DNA of 64,000 nt. It comes from Bacteroidota bacterium. GTDB taxonomy: Bacteria; Bacteroidota; Bacteroidia; UBA7662; JAIXUI01. A program made the position numbers and the translations under genes. The notes beneath the pieces were generated by a model that worked only from the letters and a program-made list of their open reading frames with translations, had not been told where the DNA came from and ran no database searches. Positions 39,706 to 49,061 of this stretch are shown here, piece after piece (position 1 is the stretch's first letter; every line of letters starts with the position of its first letter). The DNA lies in assembly GCA_027484125.1 (NCBI GenBank), contig JAIXUI010000009.1:1-64000 (forward strand), in the 5' to 3' direction.

Positions 39706-40169
39706 TTGGCCATCTGCTCTAGTAGCGGATATAGAAAATGGGTTTCAAATCCGCGCTGTTGCAGCGTGCTAAGCACGGCAGCTTTCAATTTGAGCCCACT
39801 TTTTTTGCGCGCATGTTGCTTCCAAAGTGTTTCTATTTGATTTTTCAAATCTGCTAAGTATTCTTCCTCATCTATTTCTTTCATGGCTTCCCGAATACAG
39901 GGTGCTGAAATCTGCCTTTGTAATAATCCATTCCTGATTTTTAATCTTCCCCAGCCGTTGATTCTTCGTTTTCCTCTAACATAAGCAGAAGCATAGCGTT
40001 GGTCGTCCACGAAACCCATTGAAATAAGCGTGACCAGGATTTCATCCGCAACTTCTTCTTTAACTTCCCATTCTCTTAGTTTTTTCAGCACTTCAAACTG
40101 GCAGTGCTCCCTACTTGCACAATAATCCGCAGCTTTTCTCAGGTACAGCGATTTGATTTCGGCTTCCAT
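39702..40169 (-). CDS. recX: Regulatory protein RecX
   Basis: 155 residues, all helical, fitting RecX, which modulates RecA filaments. Characteristic segments are ALRYCASREHCQFEVLKKL-like (here ADYCASREHCQFEVLKKLREW), FVDDQRYASAYVRGKRRINGWG and IRNGLLQRQISAPCI. It is transcribed divergently from murF-alr across a 20-base gap and converges with the exported protein gene with overlapping stop codons. Confidence 0.88.
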   Translation of the reverse strand: MEAEIKSLYLRKAADYCASREHCQFEVLKKLREWEVKEEVADEILVTLISMGFVDDQRYASAYVRGKRRINGWGRLKIRNGLLQRQISAPCIREAMKEIDEEEYLADLKNQIETLWKQHARKKSGLKLKAAVLSTLQQRGFETHFLYPLLEQMAN

Positions 40170-40207
40170 TCGGTCTAAATTTACGCCCTATGCAGGAAGG
40201 CATCAAT
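40152..40207. promoter_or_regulatory. Shared palindromic promoter of recX and murF-alr
   Basis: TAAATTTA at 40176-40183 is its own reverse complement and sits between two start codons only 20 bases apart. It matches TAnnTTT on each strand. TTTG at 40152-40155 is exactly 20 bases upstream on the + strand, and ATTG (reading - strand, 40204-40207) is 20 bases upstream on the other, so both genes appear to be transcribed from the same core with leaders of only a few bases. Confidence 0.5.
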
Positions 40208-42676
40208 CTTAATCCCGAAGAATTAACCCACGTGTTACAGGCAACCTTCCACGGAACTTGCCCTTCGGCTACTTTGCAACACATTGCCTATGACAGTCGA
40301 AAACTGGTTTTTCCTGCGGAAACGCTCTTCTTGGCATTAAAAGGAGACCAAAGAGACGGACATGGCTTTATACTCGATGCTTGGAAAAAAGGCGTACGCA
40401 GCTTTGTGGTGCAACATTGGGATGATTGTTTTCCGCCGGCGGCCTATTGGGTGGTTTCGGATGTTTTGAAGGCGTTTCAACGACTAGCAGCCAACATTCG
40501 CACTCAATACAAAGGTTTAGTCATTGGCATCACCGGCAGCAATGGAAAAACCACAGTCAAAGAATGGCTTTTTCAATTGCTTCATGCGGATGCGGAAATA
40601 TACAGAAGTCCGAAAAGCTACAACAGCCAGCTTGGTGTTCCTCTCTCTGTGATAGGGCTTCAGCCACACTCACAACTCGCCATCCTTGAAGCAGGCATTT
40701 CCCAACCGGGAGAAATGTCGATTCTTAAGTCCATCATTCAGCCCGATTGGGGCGTCATGACTACACTTGGCGCTGCTCATGGTGAGCATTTCTCCAGTGA
40801 TCAAGACAAGCTACTTGAAAAAGCCAACCTGTTTCAAGGTGTTAAAAAACTCTTTTATCCCCTTGATCACGAGCTCATTCACACCTTGTTTTCAAAGGGC
40901 AATAATCAAGTGGATAGTCCCGAGTTGCTTACTTGGAGTTTAAATGATACTTCAGCAACGTTAGCTTTATTAACCATTAAGCCATTTGGCTCTATTTGGA
41001 AACTTAAAGTTCGGTATAAAGCCCAGGAGTTTGATGTGCCTGTGCCATTTACAGACCGAGCTTCGCTTAGCAATGCGTTGTGTGCTGCCCTTGTAGCGGT
41101 TGAATGGACGAGGCAACCTGCCATCATTTTTGACCGATTGGCTGCTTTAACGCCGGTTGCCATGCGTATGGAAATGAAAGAAGGCATCCATCAAACCCGC
41201 TTACTCAACGACGCTTGGAGCCTCGATCTTTCTTCTTTACAAATTGCCTTGGATCATTTATCCTCCCAACACGATAAAAAGCGAAAAACAGTTATTCTAT
41301 CCGACTTTAAACAAGGGGAACTCCGAGGTGATGCGCTTTATCAAAAAGTTGCGGGCTTGCTTCAGAAGTTTCAAATCGATCGTTTGATTGGCATTGGCCC
41401 AGAAATCTCTTTTCATGCGGCGGCATTCCACGGCTTCGAAACTCATTTTTTTCAGAGTACTCGCAACTTTTTAAAAGTAGCACCGGAGTTGAGTTTTTCA
41501 CAGGAATCAATTTTAATAAAAGGTGCAAGAGCCTTCGGTTTTGAAGAGATTGAAAAATTCTTCACTCGTCAGCGTCATCGTACGGTATTAGAGATAGACT
41601 TAGACGCTCTCATTCATAACTACAAGGTTTACAGAAGTTTACTAAAATCCTCTGTAAAACTGATGGTGATGGTAAAAGCATTTTCGTATGGTTCTGGGAT
41701 TTCTGAGGTTGCGAAATTGATGCAATTTCATCAAGCCGATTACCTCACGGTTGCCTATCCGGATGAAGGGGTATTGCTTCGTCAGGCTGGAATTCACTTG
41801 CCCATCATGGTCATGAATACCGATGCAGATAGCTTTGATAGTTGTTTTAACTGGCAACTAGAACCTGAAATCTATAGCATTGGTATTCTGAAAGCATTGA
41901 TTGACCGCATTCAAGAACGGGAAGAAGAGAAGAAGGTGGGAATACATCTAAGCTTCGACACCGGTATGAATCGCTTAGGTTTGAATGAAGTAGAAGTCGA
42001 TGATTTATTGATTCTATTAAAAATGGAACCCCGCCTCGAAGTGCGCTCGGTTTACACTCATTTGGTTGCTTCTGATGAAGCCTTGCACAGGGAATTTACG
42101 CTAAGTCAAATAAGTCGTTTTCAACATTGTGCCGATAAAATCTCCCGAGGCCTCGGTTATCATCCTTTGAGACATGTTTTAAACAGCGCAGGAATTCCGG
42201 CATTTCCAGAGGCACATTTAGACATGGTTCGCCTGGGAATTGGCTTATATGGATTTGAAGGTTCAGGAATCCTGGGTGATAAACTCAAGCCTGTTAGTTG
42301 CCTGAAAACGGTAGTTTCTCAGGTGAGAAAGGTGAAAAAAGGAGAAAGTGTTGGGTACAGTAGAAAAGGGGTGGTGCATTCGGATAGCGAAATTGCCACT
42401 CTTGCTGTGGGATATGCCGATGGTGTAAGCAGAAGCTTTGGCAATGGAGCTGTTTCGTTTTTCATAAAAGGACGTCAAGTTCCCACCATTGGCAATATCT
42501 GTATGGATATGTGCATGGTAGATGTTACCGATTTGGAAGTGAAGGAAGGAGATGAAGTAGAAATCTTTGGTCCTAACAATCCCATTGCACCTATCGCAGA
42601 AGCAATTGGAACGATACCTTATGAATTGCTTACCAACGTTTCTCAACGAGTTAAACGGGTATATCTGAAAGATTAA
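40190..42676 (+). CDS. Fused MurF ligase / alanine racemase
   Basis: 828-residue bifunctional enzyme: the MurF half adds D-Ala-D-Ala to the UDP-MurNAc-tripeptide, the Alr half makes the D-alanine. MurF (about 1-455) has the ATP loop GSNGKTT at 116-122. The racemase half starts near residue 463 (RTVLEIDLDALIHNYKVY) with PLP lysine Lys496 in VMVKAFSYGSG and the catalytic Tyr loop YSRKG at about 725. This fusion is common in Bacteroidota. Starts directly after the shared palindromic promoter. Confidence 0.94.
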   Translation: MQEGINLNPEELTHVLQATFHGTCPSATLQHIAYDSRKLVFPAETLFLALKGDQRDGHGFILDAWKKGVRSFVVQHWDDCFPPAAYWVVSDVLKAFQRLAANIRTQYKGLVIGITGSNGKTTVKEWLFQLLHADAEIYRSPKSYNSQLGVPLSVIGLQPHSQLAILEAGISQPGEMSILKSIIQPDWGVMTTLGAAHGEHFSSDQDKLLEKANLFQGVKKLFYPLDHELIHTLFSKGNNQVDSPELLTWSLNDTSATLALLTIKPFGSIWKLKVRYKAQEFDVPVPFTDRASLSNALCAALVAVEWTRQPAIIFDRLAALTPVAMRMEMKEGIHQTRLLNDAWSLDLSSLQIALDHLSSQHDKKRKTVILSDFKQGELRGDALYQKVAGLLQKFQIDRLIGIGPEISFHAAAFHGFETHFFQSTRNFLKVAPELSFSQESILIKGARAFGFEEIEKFFTRQRHRTVLEIDLDALIHNYKVYRSLLKSSVKLMVMVKAFSYGSGISEVAKLMQFHQADYLTVAYPDEGVLLRQAGIHLPIMVMNTDADSFDSCFNWQLEPEIYSIGILKALIDRIQEREEEKKVGIHLSFDTGMNRLGLNEVEVDDLLILLKMEPRLEVRSVYTHLVASDEALHREFTLSQISRFQHCADKISRGLGYHPLRHVLNSAGIPAFPEAHLDMVRLGIGLYGFEGSGILGDKLKPVSCLKTVVSQVRKVKKGESVGYSRKGVVHSDSEIATLAVGYADGVSRSFGNGAVSFFIKGRQVPTIGNICMDMCMVDVTDLEVKEGDEVEIFGPNNPIAPIAEAIGTIPYELLTNVSQRVKRVYLKD

Positions 42677-42701
42677 GTCCATCATTGCGGACAATAATAT
42701 C

Positions 42702-42709
42702 TATATTTG
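42702..42709 (+). promoter_or_regulatory. -7 element of the hmgA-hppD operon
   Basis: TATATTTG matches TAnnTTTG, 17 bases before the hmgA ATG. No TTTG at the expected upstream distance. Confidence 0.5.
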
Positions 42710-42726
42710 AAACTCAGAACCATAAC

Positions 42727-43881
42727 ATGCCGATTTACCACTCTGCAGGCGTATTTCCGCAAAAACGCCACACTGTTTACCGCAAACCCGATGGTGGTTT
42801 GTACGCGGAAGAGCTCGTTTCAACGGAAGGCTTTTCCAGTGTTTATTCCCTTGTTTATCATGCGCATCCACCCACGCTAGTTAAGGCTATTCAAGAAGCT
42901 TACTCTGTAGCGCCACAGGTGGTAGTGGAGAAACATTTGAAGCACAGAAGCTTGCTGGGCTTCAAGATTAAACCGGAAGCTGACTATCTCAAGAGCAGAA
43001 AAGCGGTCTTAGTTAACAACGACCTGCATGTAGTACTTGCTGCTCCTCAGCAATCAACGCCGTATTTCTATAAGAATGCCGATGCCGATGAACTGGTTTT
43101 TATTCATGAAGGTTCGGGAAAGCTTAAAACCATGTATGGCAAACTTGATTTTGCCTATGGAGATTACCTGGTTATTCCTAGAGGTACTATTTATCAGATG
43201 GAGTTTGATACTCCCGACAATAGACTGCTCATCATCGAGTCTTTTAGCCCCATCATGACACCAAAGCGCTACCGCAATCACTTCGGTCAGCTGCTGGAAC
43301 ACTCTCCTTTCTGTGAACGTGACATTCGTCGTCCTGAAGGATTGGAGACTTTTGACGAAAAAGGAGAGTTCCTTATCAACATCAAAAAGCAAGGCATGAT
43401 GTATCCTTACATTTATGCTACTCATCCGTTCGATGTTATTGGTTGGGACGGATATCATTATCCCTGGGCATTTTCCATTCACAACTTCGAACCTATAACC
43501 GGAAGGGTACACCAACCACCACCGGTACATCAAACTTTTGAAGCACACAACTTTGTAGTCTGTTCGTTTGTACCAAGGTTGTATGATTATCATCCGGAAG
43601 CAGTTCCTGCTCCTTACAACCACAGCAACATCGACTCTGACGAAATTCTCTACTATGTGGACGGCGATTTCATGAGTCGTAAACATGTGGAAAGAGGCAT
43701 GATTACCTTACATCCCGGCGGAATTCCGCATGGACCTCACCCCGGAACGGTTGAAAAATCAATCGGTGCTAAAGAAACCAAAGAGTTGGCGGTCATGATT
43801 GATCCTTTCCGCCCTCTTCAACTCACCCAATACGCGCTCGAAATCGAAGATGAGTCGTATTACCAATCCTGGCTAGGCTAA
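42727..43881 (+). CDS. hmgA: Homogentisate 1,2-dioxygenase
   Basis: Iron enzyme opening the ring of homogentisate to maleylacetoacetate in tyrosine breakdown. 384 residues from the ATG at 42727 (MPIYHSAG); the track's upstream extension is discarded because the promoter lies inside it. Cupin-like C-terminal half contains HNFEPITGRVHQPPPVHQTFE and LHPGGIPHGPHPG with likely iron-binding His and Glu. Followed after 11 bases by hppD, the preceding pathway step. Confidence 0.9.
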   Translation: MPIYHSAGVFPQKRHTVYRKPDGGLYAEELVSTEGFSSVYSLVYHAHPPTLVKAIQEAYSVAPQVVVEKHLKHRSLLGFKIKPEADYLKSRKAVLVNNDLHVVLAAPQQSTPYFYKNADADELVFIHEGSGKLKTMYGKLDFAYGDYLVIPRGTIYQMEFDTPDNRLLIIESFSPIMTPKRYRNHFGQLLEHSPFCERDIRRPEGLETFDEKGEFLINIKKQGMMYPYIYATHPFDVIGWDGYHYPWAFSIHNFEPITGRVHQPPPVHQTFEAHNFVVCSFVPRLYDYHPEAVPAPYNHSNIDSDEILYYVDGDFMSRKHVERGMITLHPGGIPHGPHPGTVEKSIGAKETKELAVMIDPFRPLQLTQYALEIEDESYYQSWLG

Positions 43882-43892
43882 ATCAATCAACC

Positions 43893-45017
43893 ATGAATAC
43901 TTTAACCCAAGACGCAGTGGCTACAGAGGTGGATTTTCTACCACTCAATGGGACCGACTACATCGAGTTTTATGTCGGGAACGCCAAACAAAGTGCTTAC
44001 TATTATCAAACAGCTTTTGGTTACGAACTAGTGGCTTATGCCGGACCCGAAACCGGGGTCCGAGATCGCTCTTCTTATGTGCTTCAACAAAATAAAGTAC
44101 GTCTGATGCTCACTACTTCCCTCTATCCTGATTCTGAAATTTCAGAGCATGTAAAAAAACATGGTGATGGTGTGAAGGTTCTCGCTATTTGGGTTGACGA
44201 CGCTCGCAAGTCTTTCGAAGAAACCACCAAAAGAGGCGCTGTTGCAGTAGAAGCTCCTAAGGTATTGAAAGATGAACATGGAGAAGTTGTGGTAGCCTCC
44301 ATCAAAACCTATGGTGATACCATCCACACTTTTGTTGAAAGAAAAAACTATCACGGTGCTTTTATGCCCGGCTTCCAACCGAGAAAAAGCTTAATTCCTA
44401 TTACTCCGGTAGGCCTGAAGCATGTTGACCATTGCGTTGGCAATGTAGGTTGGGGAGAAATGAACACCTGGGTCGATTTCTATGAAAATGTAATGGGCTT
44501 TAAGCTGTTGGTGACTTTCGATGACAAAGACATTTCAACAGAATATTCTGCTTTAATGAGTAAAGTGGTATCAAATGGAAATGGCTACATCAAGTTTCCA
44601 ATCAACGAGCCTGCTGAAGGAAAGAAAAAATCTCAGATCGAAGAATATATTGAGTTTTATCATGGGTCAGGTGTTCAGCACATCGCCATTGAAACCGATA
44701 ACATTCTTCATACAGTAGGTGAGTTACGCAAACGAGGAGTTGAATTTCTCTATGTACCTGAAACCTATTACGACGATTTAAAGGAACGTGTAGGGATGAT
44801 TGATGAAGATATTGAAGCACTGAAAGCGCTCAATATCCTGGTTGATCGGGATGAAGAAGGATATTTGCTTCAAATTTTTACCAAACCGGTAGAAGATCGT
44901 CCAACTTTGTTTTACGAAATCATTCAGCGTAAAGGAGCACGTTCATTCGGAAAAGGTAACTTCAAAGCGCTTTTTGAGTCTATCGAACGCGAACAAGAAC
45001 TAAGAGGAAATCTATAA
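43893..45017 (+). CDS. hppD: 4-hydroxyphenylpyruvate dioxygenase
   Basis: Converts 4-hydroxyphenylpyruvate to homogentisate, the substrate of the enzyme upstream. 374 residues of two vicinal-oxygen-chelate halves; iron ligands are His180 (HVDHCVGNV), His263 (GVQHIAIET) and Glu342 (LFYEIIQRKG). The late steps (maleylacetoacetate isomerase, fumarylacetoacetase) are not in the window. Confidence 0.95.
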   Translation: MNTLTQDAVATEVDFLPLNGTDYIEFYVGNAKQSAYYYQTAFGYELVAYAGPETGVRDRSSYVLQQNKVRLMLTTSLYPDSEISEHVKKHGDGVKVLAIWVDDARKSFEETTKRGAVAVEAPKVLKDEHGEVVVASIKTYGDTIHTFVERKNYHGAFMPGFQPRKSLIPITPVGLKHVDHCVGNVGWGEMNTWVDFYENVMGFKLLVTFDDKDISTEYSALMSKVVSNGNGYIKFPINEPAEGKKKSQIEEYIEFYHGSGVQHIAIETDNILHTVGELRKRGVEFLYVPETYYDDLKERVGMIDEDIEALKALNILVDRDEEGYLLQIFTKPVEDRPTLFYEIIQRKGARSFGKGNFKALFESIEREQELRGNL

Positions 45018-45030
45018 TCTTTCTTTAAAA

Positions 45031-45067
45031 GCAAAAAAAAAGCCCGCAATTGCGGGCTTTTTTTTTG
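45031..45067. terminator. Bidirectional terminator between hppD and rpoD
   Basis: AGCCCGCAATTGCGGGCT is a perfect palindrome with nine As before it and nine Ts after it. It serves the convergent hppD and sigma factor genes. Confidence 0.92.
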
Positions 45068-45083
45068 GGAAATCTCTATTGAT

Positions 45084-45947
45084 TTAACCGAGGTATGCTT
45101 TCAGCATTTTGCTTCTTGAAGTGTGACGCAAGCGCTTCAACGCCTTGTCTTTAATCTGACGTACGCGCTCACGAGTAAGTTCAAATTTTTCACCGATATC
45201 TTCCAAAGACATGCTGTGATCCATTCCAATGCCGAAATAAAGCTTCACCACTTCTCTTTGGCGCTCAGTAAGCGTAGCTAAAGAACGGTCAATTTCATTG
45301 GCTAAAGACTCCTGCATCAAAATCGCATCTGATTTAGGAGCATCTTCGTTTACAAGAACATCGAGGAGCGTGTTTTCTTCACCTTGAACGAATGGAGCAT
45401 CCATGGAAACATGGCGACCGGAGATGTTCATGGTACTTTCTACTTCATCTACTGTAACTTCCAACAAATCAGCGAGTTCTTCAACCGAAGGGTCACGCTC
45501 GTATTCTTGTTCAAGCTTAGAGAATGCCTTGCTAATCTTATTCAAAGAGCCAACTCGGTTGAGCGGTAAACGAACAATTCTCGAATGTTCAGCTAAGGCT
45601 TGAAGGATAGATTGACGAATCCACCATACGGCGTAAGAGATAAATTTAAATCCTCGGGTTTCGTCGAAACGCTTAGCAGCTTTGATAAGACCTAGGTTAC
45701 CTTCATTGATAAGGTCACTGAGGGTAAGACCTTGATTTTGATACTGCTTGGCTACCGAAACTACGAATCGAAGGTTGGCTTTGGTCAGTTTTTCAAGAGC
45801 TCGTTGATCGCCTTCCCTAATCTTTCTCGCAAGAATTACTTCTTCTTCCGGAGTGATAAGGTCAACCTTGCCAATTTCCTGGAGGTATTTCTCCAAAGAT
45901 TGACTTTCCCGGTTGGTAATGGATTTGGTTATCTTGAGTTGTCTCAT
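45084..45947 (-). CDS. rpoD: Primary sigma factor RpoD/SigA
   Basis: 287-residue group 1 sigma factor of the short Bacteroidota type lacking the large region 1.1. Region 1.2-2 runs from [19 protein letters not shown] through [17 protein letters not shown] and [20 protein letters not shown]; region 3 contains [11 protein letters not shown]; region 4 carries [16 protein letters not shown] and the helix-turn-helix [27 protein letters not shown]. This protein should be what reads the TAnnTTTG promoters seen here. A near-consensus TACCTTCG lies about 65 bases upstream (46014-46021). Confidence 0.95.
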   Translation of the reverse strand: MRQLKITKSITNRESQSLEKYLQEIGKVDLITPEEEVILARKIREGDQRALEKLTKANLRFVVSVAKQYQNQGLTLSDLINEGNLGLIKAAKRFDETRGFKFISYAVWWIRQSILQALAEHSRIVRLPLNRVGSLNKISKAFSKLEQEYERDPSVEELADLLEVTVDEVESTMNISGRHVSMDAPFVQGEENTLLDVLVNEDAPKSDAILMQESLANEIDRSLATLTERQREVVKLYFGIGMDHSMSLEDIGEKFELTRERVRQIKDKALKRLRHTSRSKMLKAYLG

Positions 45948-46101
45948 GGGCGAAGCGTGTGGTTCCTTGTAGAATCACCATACTAATGAACATAGCATGG
46001 GCAAAGAAAGTTGCGAAGGTAGTAAAAAAAATATCCAAGATTTAGGAGTACTTAGAATCCTTTCCTAACTTTTCACGTTCATCGCTGTTGTTCTTGTTGT
46101 C

Positions 46102-46557
46102 ATGCACCACGATTCCGAAGAAACTACTTTTACTTATTGGTCAGGCAGAGACGCATTAGCGCCTGTTCCATTACATGTTGCTTCTGCAGCAATCAAGCCT
46201 GTTGATAAGGGTAAAATAAAATCAGTAGCCTTAGAAACTGTTGAAAAACAGGCCAATCAGCAAATTAACATGCTAAAAAAACAGGCTGAGTTGATCATGC
46301 AACAGGTTCGTGAAATCGAAGAACGTGTTCGTATTGCAGCAGAAATCTATGCAGCCGATATTTCCTTCGAGCCTGTGATTGGCCATACTTACCACCTTTA
46401 TGAAAGAAATGGAAAGCGTTCACTTTCCTTAGTTGGCCCCAAAGAATGGGGGAGAAGCAAAACCGCCGGACAGTTTATTGCAACGGTGAAACTCATGGCT
46501 GATCGTACTTGGGAGGTCTTGGACGTGGAAAAGCAGGAAAGTGGGGATGCCCTCTGA
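46102..46557 (+). CDS. DUF2452 protein
   Basis: 151-residue protein matching the DUF2452 pattern: a YWSGRDALAPVPLHVASAAIKPVDKGKIK start, a central coiled coil (about 45-85) and the end motif HTYHLYERNGKRSLSLVGPKEWG. Function unknown. It overlaps the next gene by 11 bases, starting a run of tightly packed + strand genes. Confidence 0.72.
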   Translation: MHHDSEETTFTYWSGRDALAPVPLHVASAAIKPVDKGKIKSVALETVEKQANQQINMLKKQAELIMQQVREIEERVRIAAEIYAADISFEPVIGHTYHLYERNGKRSLSLVGPKEWGRSKTAGQFIATVKLMADRTWEVLDVEKQESGDAL

Positions 46558-47779
46558 GGTAGTTGTAATTGGTGGTGGTGCTGCTGGTTTTTTCTCTGCC
46601 ATTCAGATTGCAGAAAAGCTTCCTAGTGCGCAAGTCACTTTGATTGAAAAGAGTCAGAAGCTTTTATCCAAGGTTTTAATCTCCGGTGGTGGGAGATGCA
46701 ATTTAACCCATGATTGTAGAGACTTCAAACAGTTGATTAAGAACTACCCACGCGGTCAGTCCTTTCTCAAGCCTTTATTCAAGAAGTTTGCAGTAAACGA
46801 AACCTTGGATTGGTTTCATCGAAATGGAGTAGCCACAAAATCTGAGGCCGATGGACGAATGTTCCCCCTCAGTAACTCCTCCCAGTCCGTAGCCGACTGC
46901 CTGTTAAAGGCAGCAAAAAGGCTCAATATTCAGGTTCAGTGTGGGGTTGCAGTTAAATCAGTTGTTAAAAACGCCAATGGTTTTGAACTTCACACCAATA
47001 AGGGTGTACTGAATGCATCTGAAGTAGTAGTGGCTGTAGGTGGTCAATCGGTTCGGCCTTGCCCTGATTTCTTAGAAGGGTTTGATTTACAAACTATAGA
47101 CCCTGTACCATCACTTTTTACATTTAACTTACCGGAAAATCCACTCGTAGCATTAGCTGGTGTGAGTGTTCCGGAGGCGGAAATTTGGTTATCTGGTTTT
47201 TCAATACGTCGAACTGGCCCTGTTTTAATTACGCACTGGGGACTTAGCGGTCCAGCCACGCTCTGGTTATCAGCATTTGCTGCGCGCTGGTTAAAAGAAA
47301 AAAATTACGAAGCAGATGTTTATGTAAATTGGGTTAATCCATTATCAGAGCATGATATAAGAGAAGATTTTTCTGAAATGGAGCATCGATTTGCGCAAAG
47401 ACAAATGGACAACCTTCCCCACTGGAATTTGCCGAAACGATTGTGGGAGTTTCTCCTAATTCAGTCGGAAATCAGTCCCCAGGCTAAATTGGGGGAGTTG
47501 AGTAAGAAGGCCAAAAACAAATTGATAGACCGTTTGGTAAGGTCTGAGTTGAAAATGAGTGGAAAAACCACTTTTAAAGAGGAATTTGTTACCGCAGGCG
47601 GTATCAGTGATGCTAACTTCGAGCCGGGTAGTTTGGAATGTAAACATCATCCGGGACTCTATTTTGCAGGCGAAGTTCTCGACATAGATGGCGTAACGGG
47701 AGGGTTTAACTTTCAGGCTGCCTGGACTACAGGATGGTCTGTAGCAGAACAAATCTTGAATCGTTATCGTGGCTCATGA
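46547..47779 (+). CDS. BaiN/YhiN (HI0933) family flavoprotein
   Basis: 410 residues from the ATG at 46547 (MPSEVVVIGGGAAGFFS). The N-terminal FAD motif GGGAAG, the SGGGRCNLTH loop, VVVAVGGQS and the C-terminal AGEVLDIDGVTGGFNFQAAWTTGWSVAE are diagnostic for this family of NAD(P)/FAD-dependent oxidoreductases, whose physiological role is mostly unknown. The track's GTG start two codons earlier is an alternative. Overlaps both neighbours. Confidence 0.85.
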   Translation: MPSEVVVIGGGAAGFFSAIQIAEKLPSAQVTLIEKSQKLLSKVLISGGGRCNLTHDCRDFKQLIKNYPRGQSFLKPLFKKFAVNETLDWFHRNGVATKSEADGRMFPLSNSSQSVADCLLKAAKRLNIQVQCGVAVKSVVKNANGFELHTNKGVLNASEVVVAVGGQSVRPCPDFLEGFDLQTIDPVPSLFTFNLPENPLVALAGVSVPEAEIWLSGFSIRRTGPVLITHWGLSGPATLWLSAFAARWLKEKNYEADVYVNWVNPLSEHDIREDFSEMEHRFAQRQMDNLPHWNLPKRLWEFLLIQSEISPQAKLGELSKKAKNKLIDRLVRSELKMSGKTTFKEEFVTAGGISDANFEPGSLECKHHPGLYFAGEVLDIDGVTGGFNFQAAWTTGWSVAEQILNRYRGS

Positions 47780-49025
47780 TCCTTATTCATCCCTGAGATT
47801 CAGGGATTTTCGTTTTTATCTCTCCGCAAGAGTTTTTAGCACCATTGGTACGCAAATTCAAGCTACTGTAGTAGGTTGGCAACTTTATGAACTTACCAAA
47901 GACCCGCTTTCCCTTGGTTTAATCGGGCTTACAGAAGCTATCCCCGCCATCGGGTTGTCTTTATTTGGTGGCTTACTAGCAGATACGGTCAACAGGAGGC
48001 GAATCGCCCTTTTTTGCTACCTCGGCTTGTTTATTTCTGCTCTATTGTTGGCATGGTTCTCCCTTCAACCTACTTCTGTAATTGAACAAACCGGGGTTAT
48101 GGTCATTTACCTTGCAGTTGCGGTAAATGGCATTGCCAGAGGGTTTCTTAGTCCTGCTATGTTCTCCTTACTGTCTCAAATGGTTCCTCGATCAGAGTAC
48201 TTGAGCGCTTCCACTTGGAATAGTACCGGCTGGCAAATGGGGGCAATTACTGGGCCTGCACTTGGTGGTTTAATTTATGCAGTGGGTGGTCCATTGCCTT
48301 GTTATTTAGCCGTATGTGCTCTTACTTTCCTAGGCATGATGCTTCTGCTTCTGATTCGAAAAGTAGATAATCCAATCATGCAAAAAATAGAACCTATCAA
48401 AACCAGGCTTTTTTCAGGTATCCATTTTGTATTCAAAAATCCTATCATTTTAGGGGCTTTGTCCCTCGATTTGTTTGCGGTTTTGTTTGGTGGAGCCGTG
48501 GCTCTTTTGCCGGTGTTCGCTTCTGACATCTTAAAGGTAGGTCCAGAGGGTCTAGGGATTTTAAGGGCTGCTCCGGCACTGGGTTCTACACTCATGGCAT
48601 TTGTAATGGCCTATCGAAAACCTATGAAAAATGCGGGAGTTAACCTCTTGTTGGCGGTTGCCGGTTTCGGAGTAACCTCTATTATTTTTGGTTTGTCAGA
48701 ATCGTTTTGGCTCTCTGTGCTCATGCTTGGTATTGGTGGAGCACTCGATAATATTAGTGTTATCATTCGGTCGGTAATCTTACAAATGCTGACTCCCGAC
48801 GATATGCGAGGAAGAGTATCTGCCGTTAATAGCATCTTCATCGGATCATCCAATGAAATTGGCGCGTTTGAATCAGGTTTGGCGGCTAGTCTGTTAGGAA
48901 TAGTCCCCAGTGTGGTTTTTGGTGGAATGATGACCATCGCAGTGGTGGCTGTCACATGGTGGAAAGCTCCAAGCCTCAGGCGTTTAGATTTGAGATCCCT
49001 TCAACAAAGAAACGAAAGCGCCTAG
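47769..49025 (+). CDS. MFS transporter, EntS-like
   Basis: 418-residue major facilitator with about 12 membrane helices. The loop-2/3 motif GGLLADTVNRRRIAL and the middle ARGFLSPAMFSLLSQMVPRSEYLSASTWNSTGWQMGAITGPALGG are typical of the DHA3/EntS exporter group. The start is a GTG at 47769, overlapping the previous stop by 11 bases. Substrate unknown. Confidence 0.82.
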   Translation: MAHDPYSSLRFRDFRFYLSARVFSTIGTQIQATVVGWQLYELTKDPLSLGLIGLTEAIPAIGLSLFGGLLADTVNRRRIALFCYLGLFISALLLAWFSLQPTSVIEQTGVMVIYLAVAVNGIARGFLSPAMFSLLSQMVPRSEYLSASTWNSTGWQMGAITGPALGGLIYAVGGPLPCYLAVCALTFLGMMLLLLIRKVDNPIMQKIEPIKTRLFSGIHFVFKNPIILGALSLDLFAVLFGGAVALLPVFASDILKVGPEGLGILRAAPALGSTLMAFVMAYRKPMKNAGVNLLLAVAGFGVTSIIFGLSESFWLSVLMLGIGGALDNISVIIRSVILQMLTPDDMRGRVSAVNSIFIGSSNEIGAFESGLAASLLGIVPSVVFGGMMTIAVVAVTWWKAPSLRRLDLRSLQQRNESA

Positions 49026-49061
49026 CAGCCACGGAAAAATCCTTTACCTTACACGCAGGCT

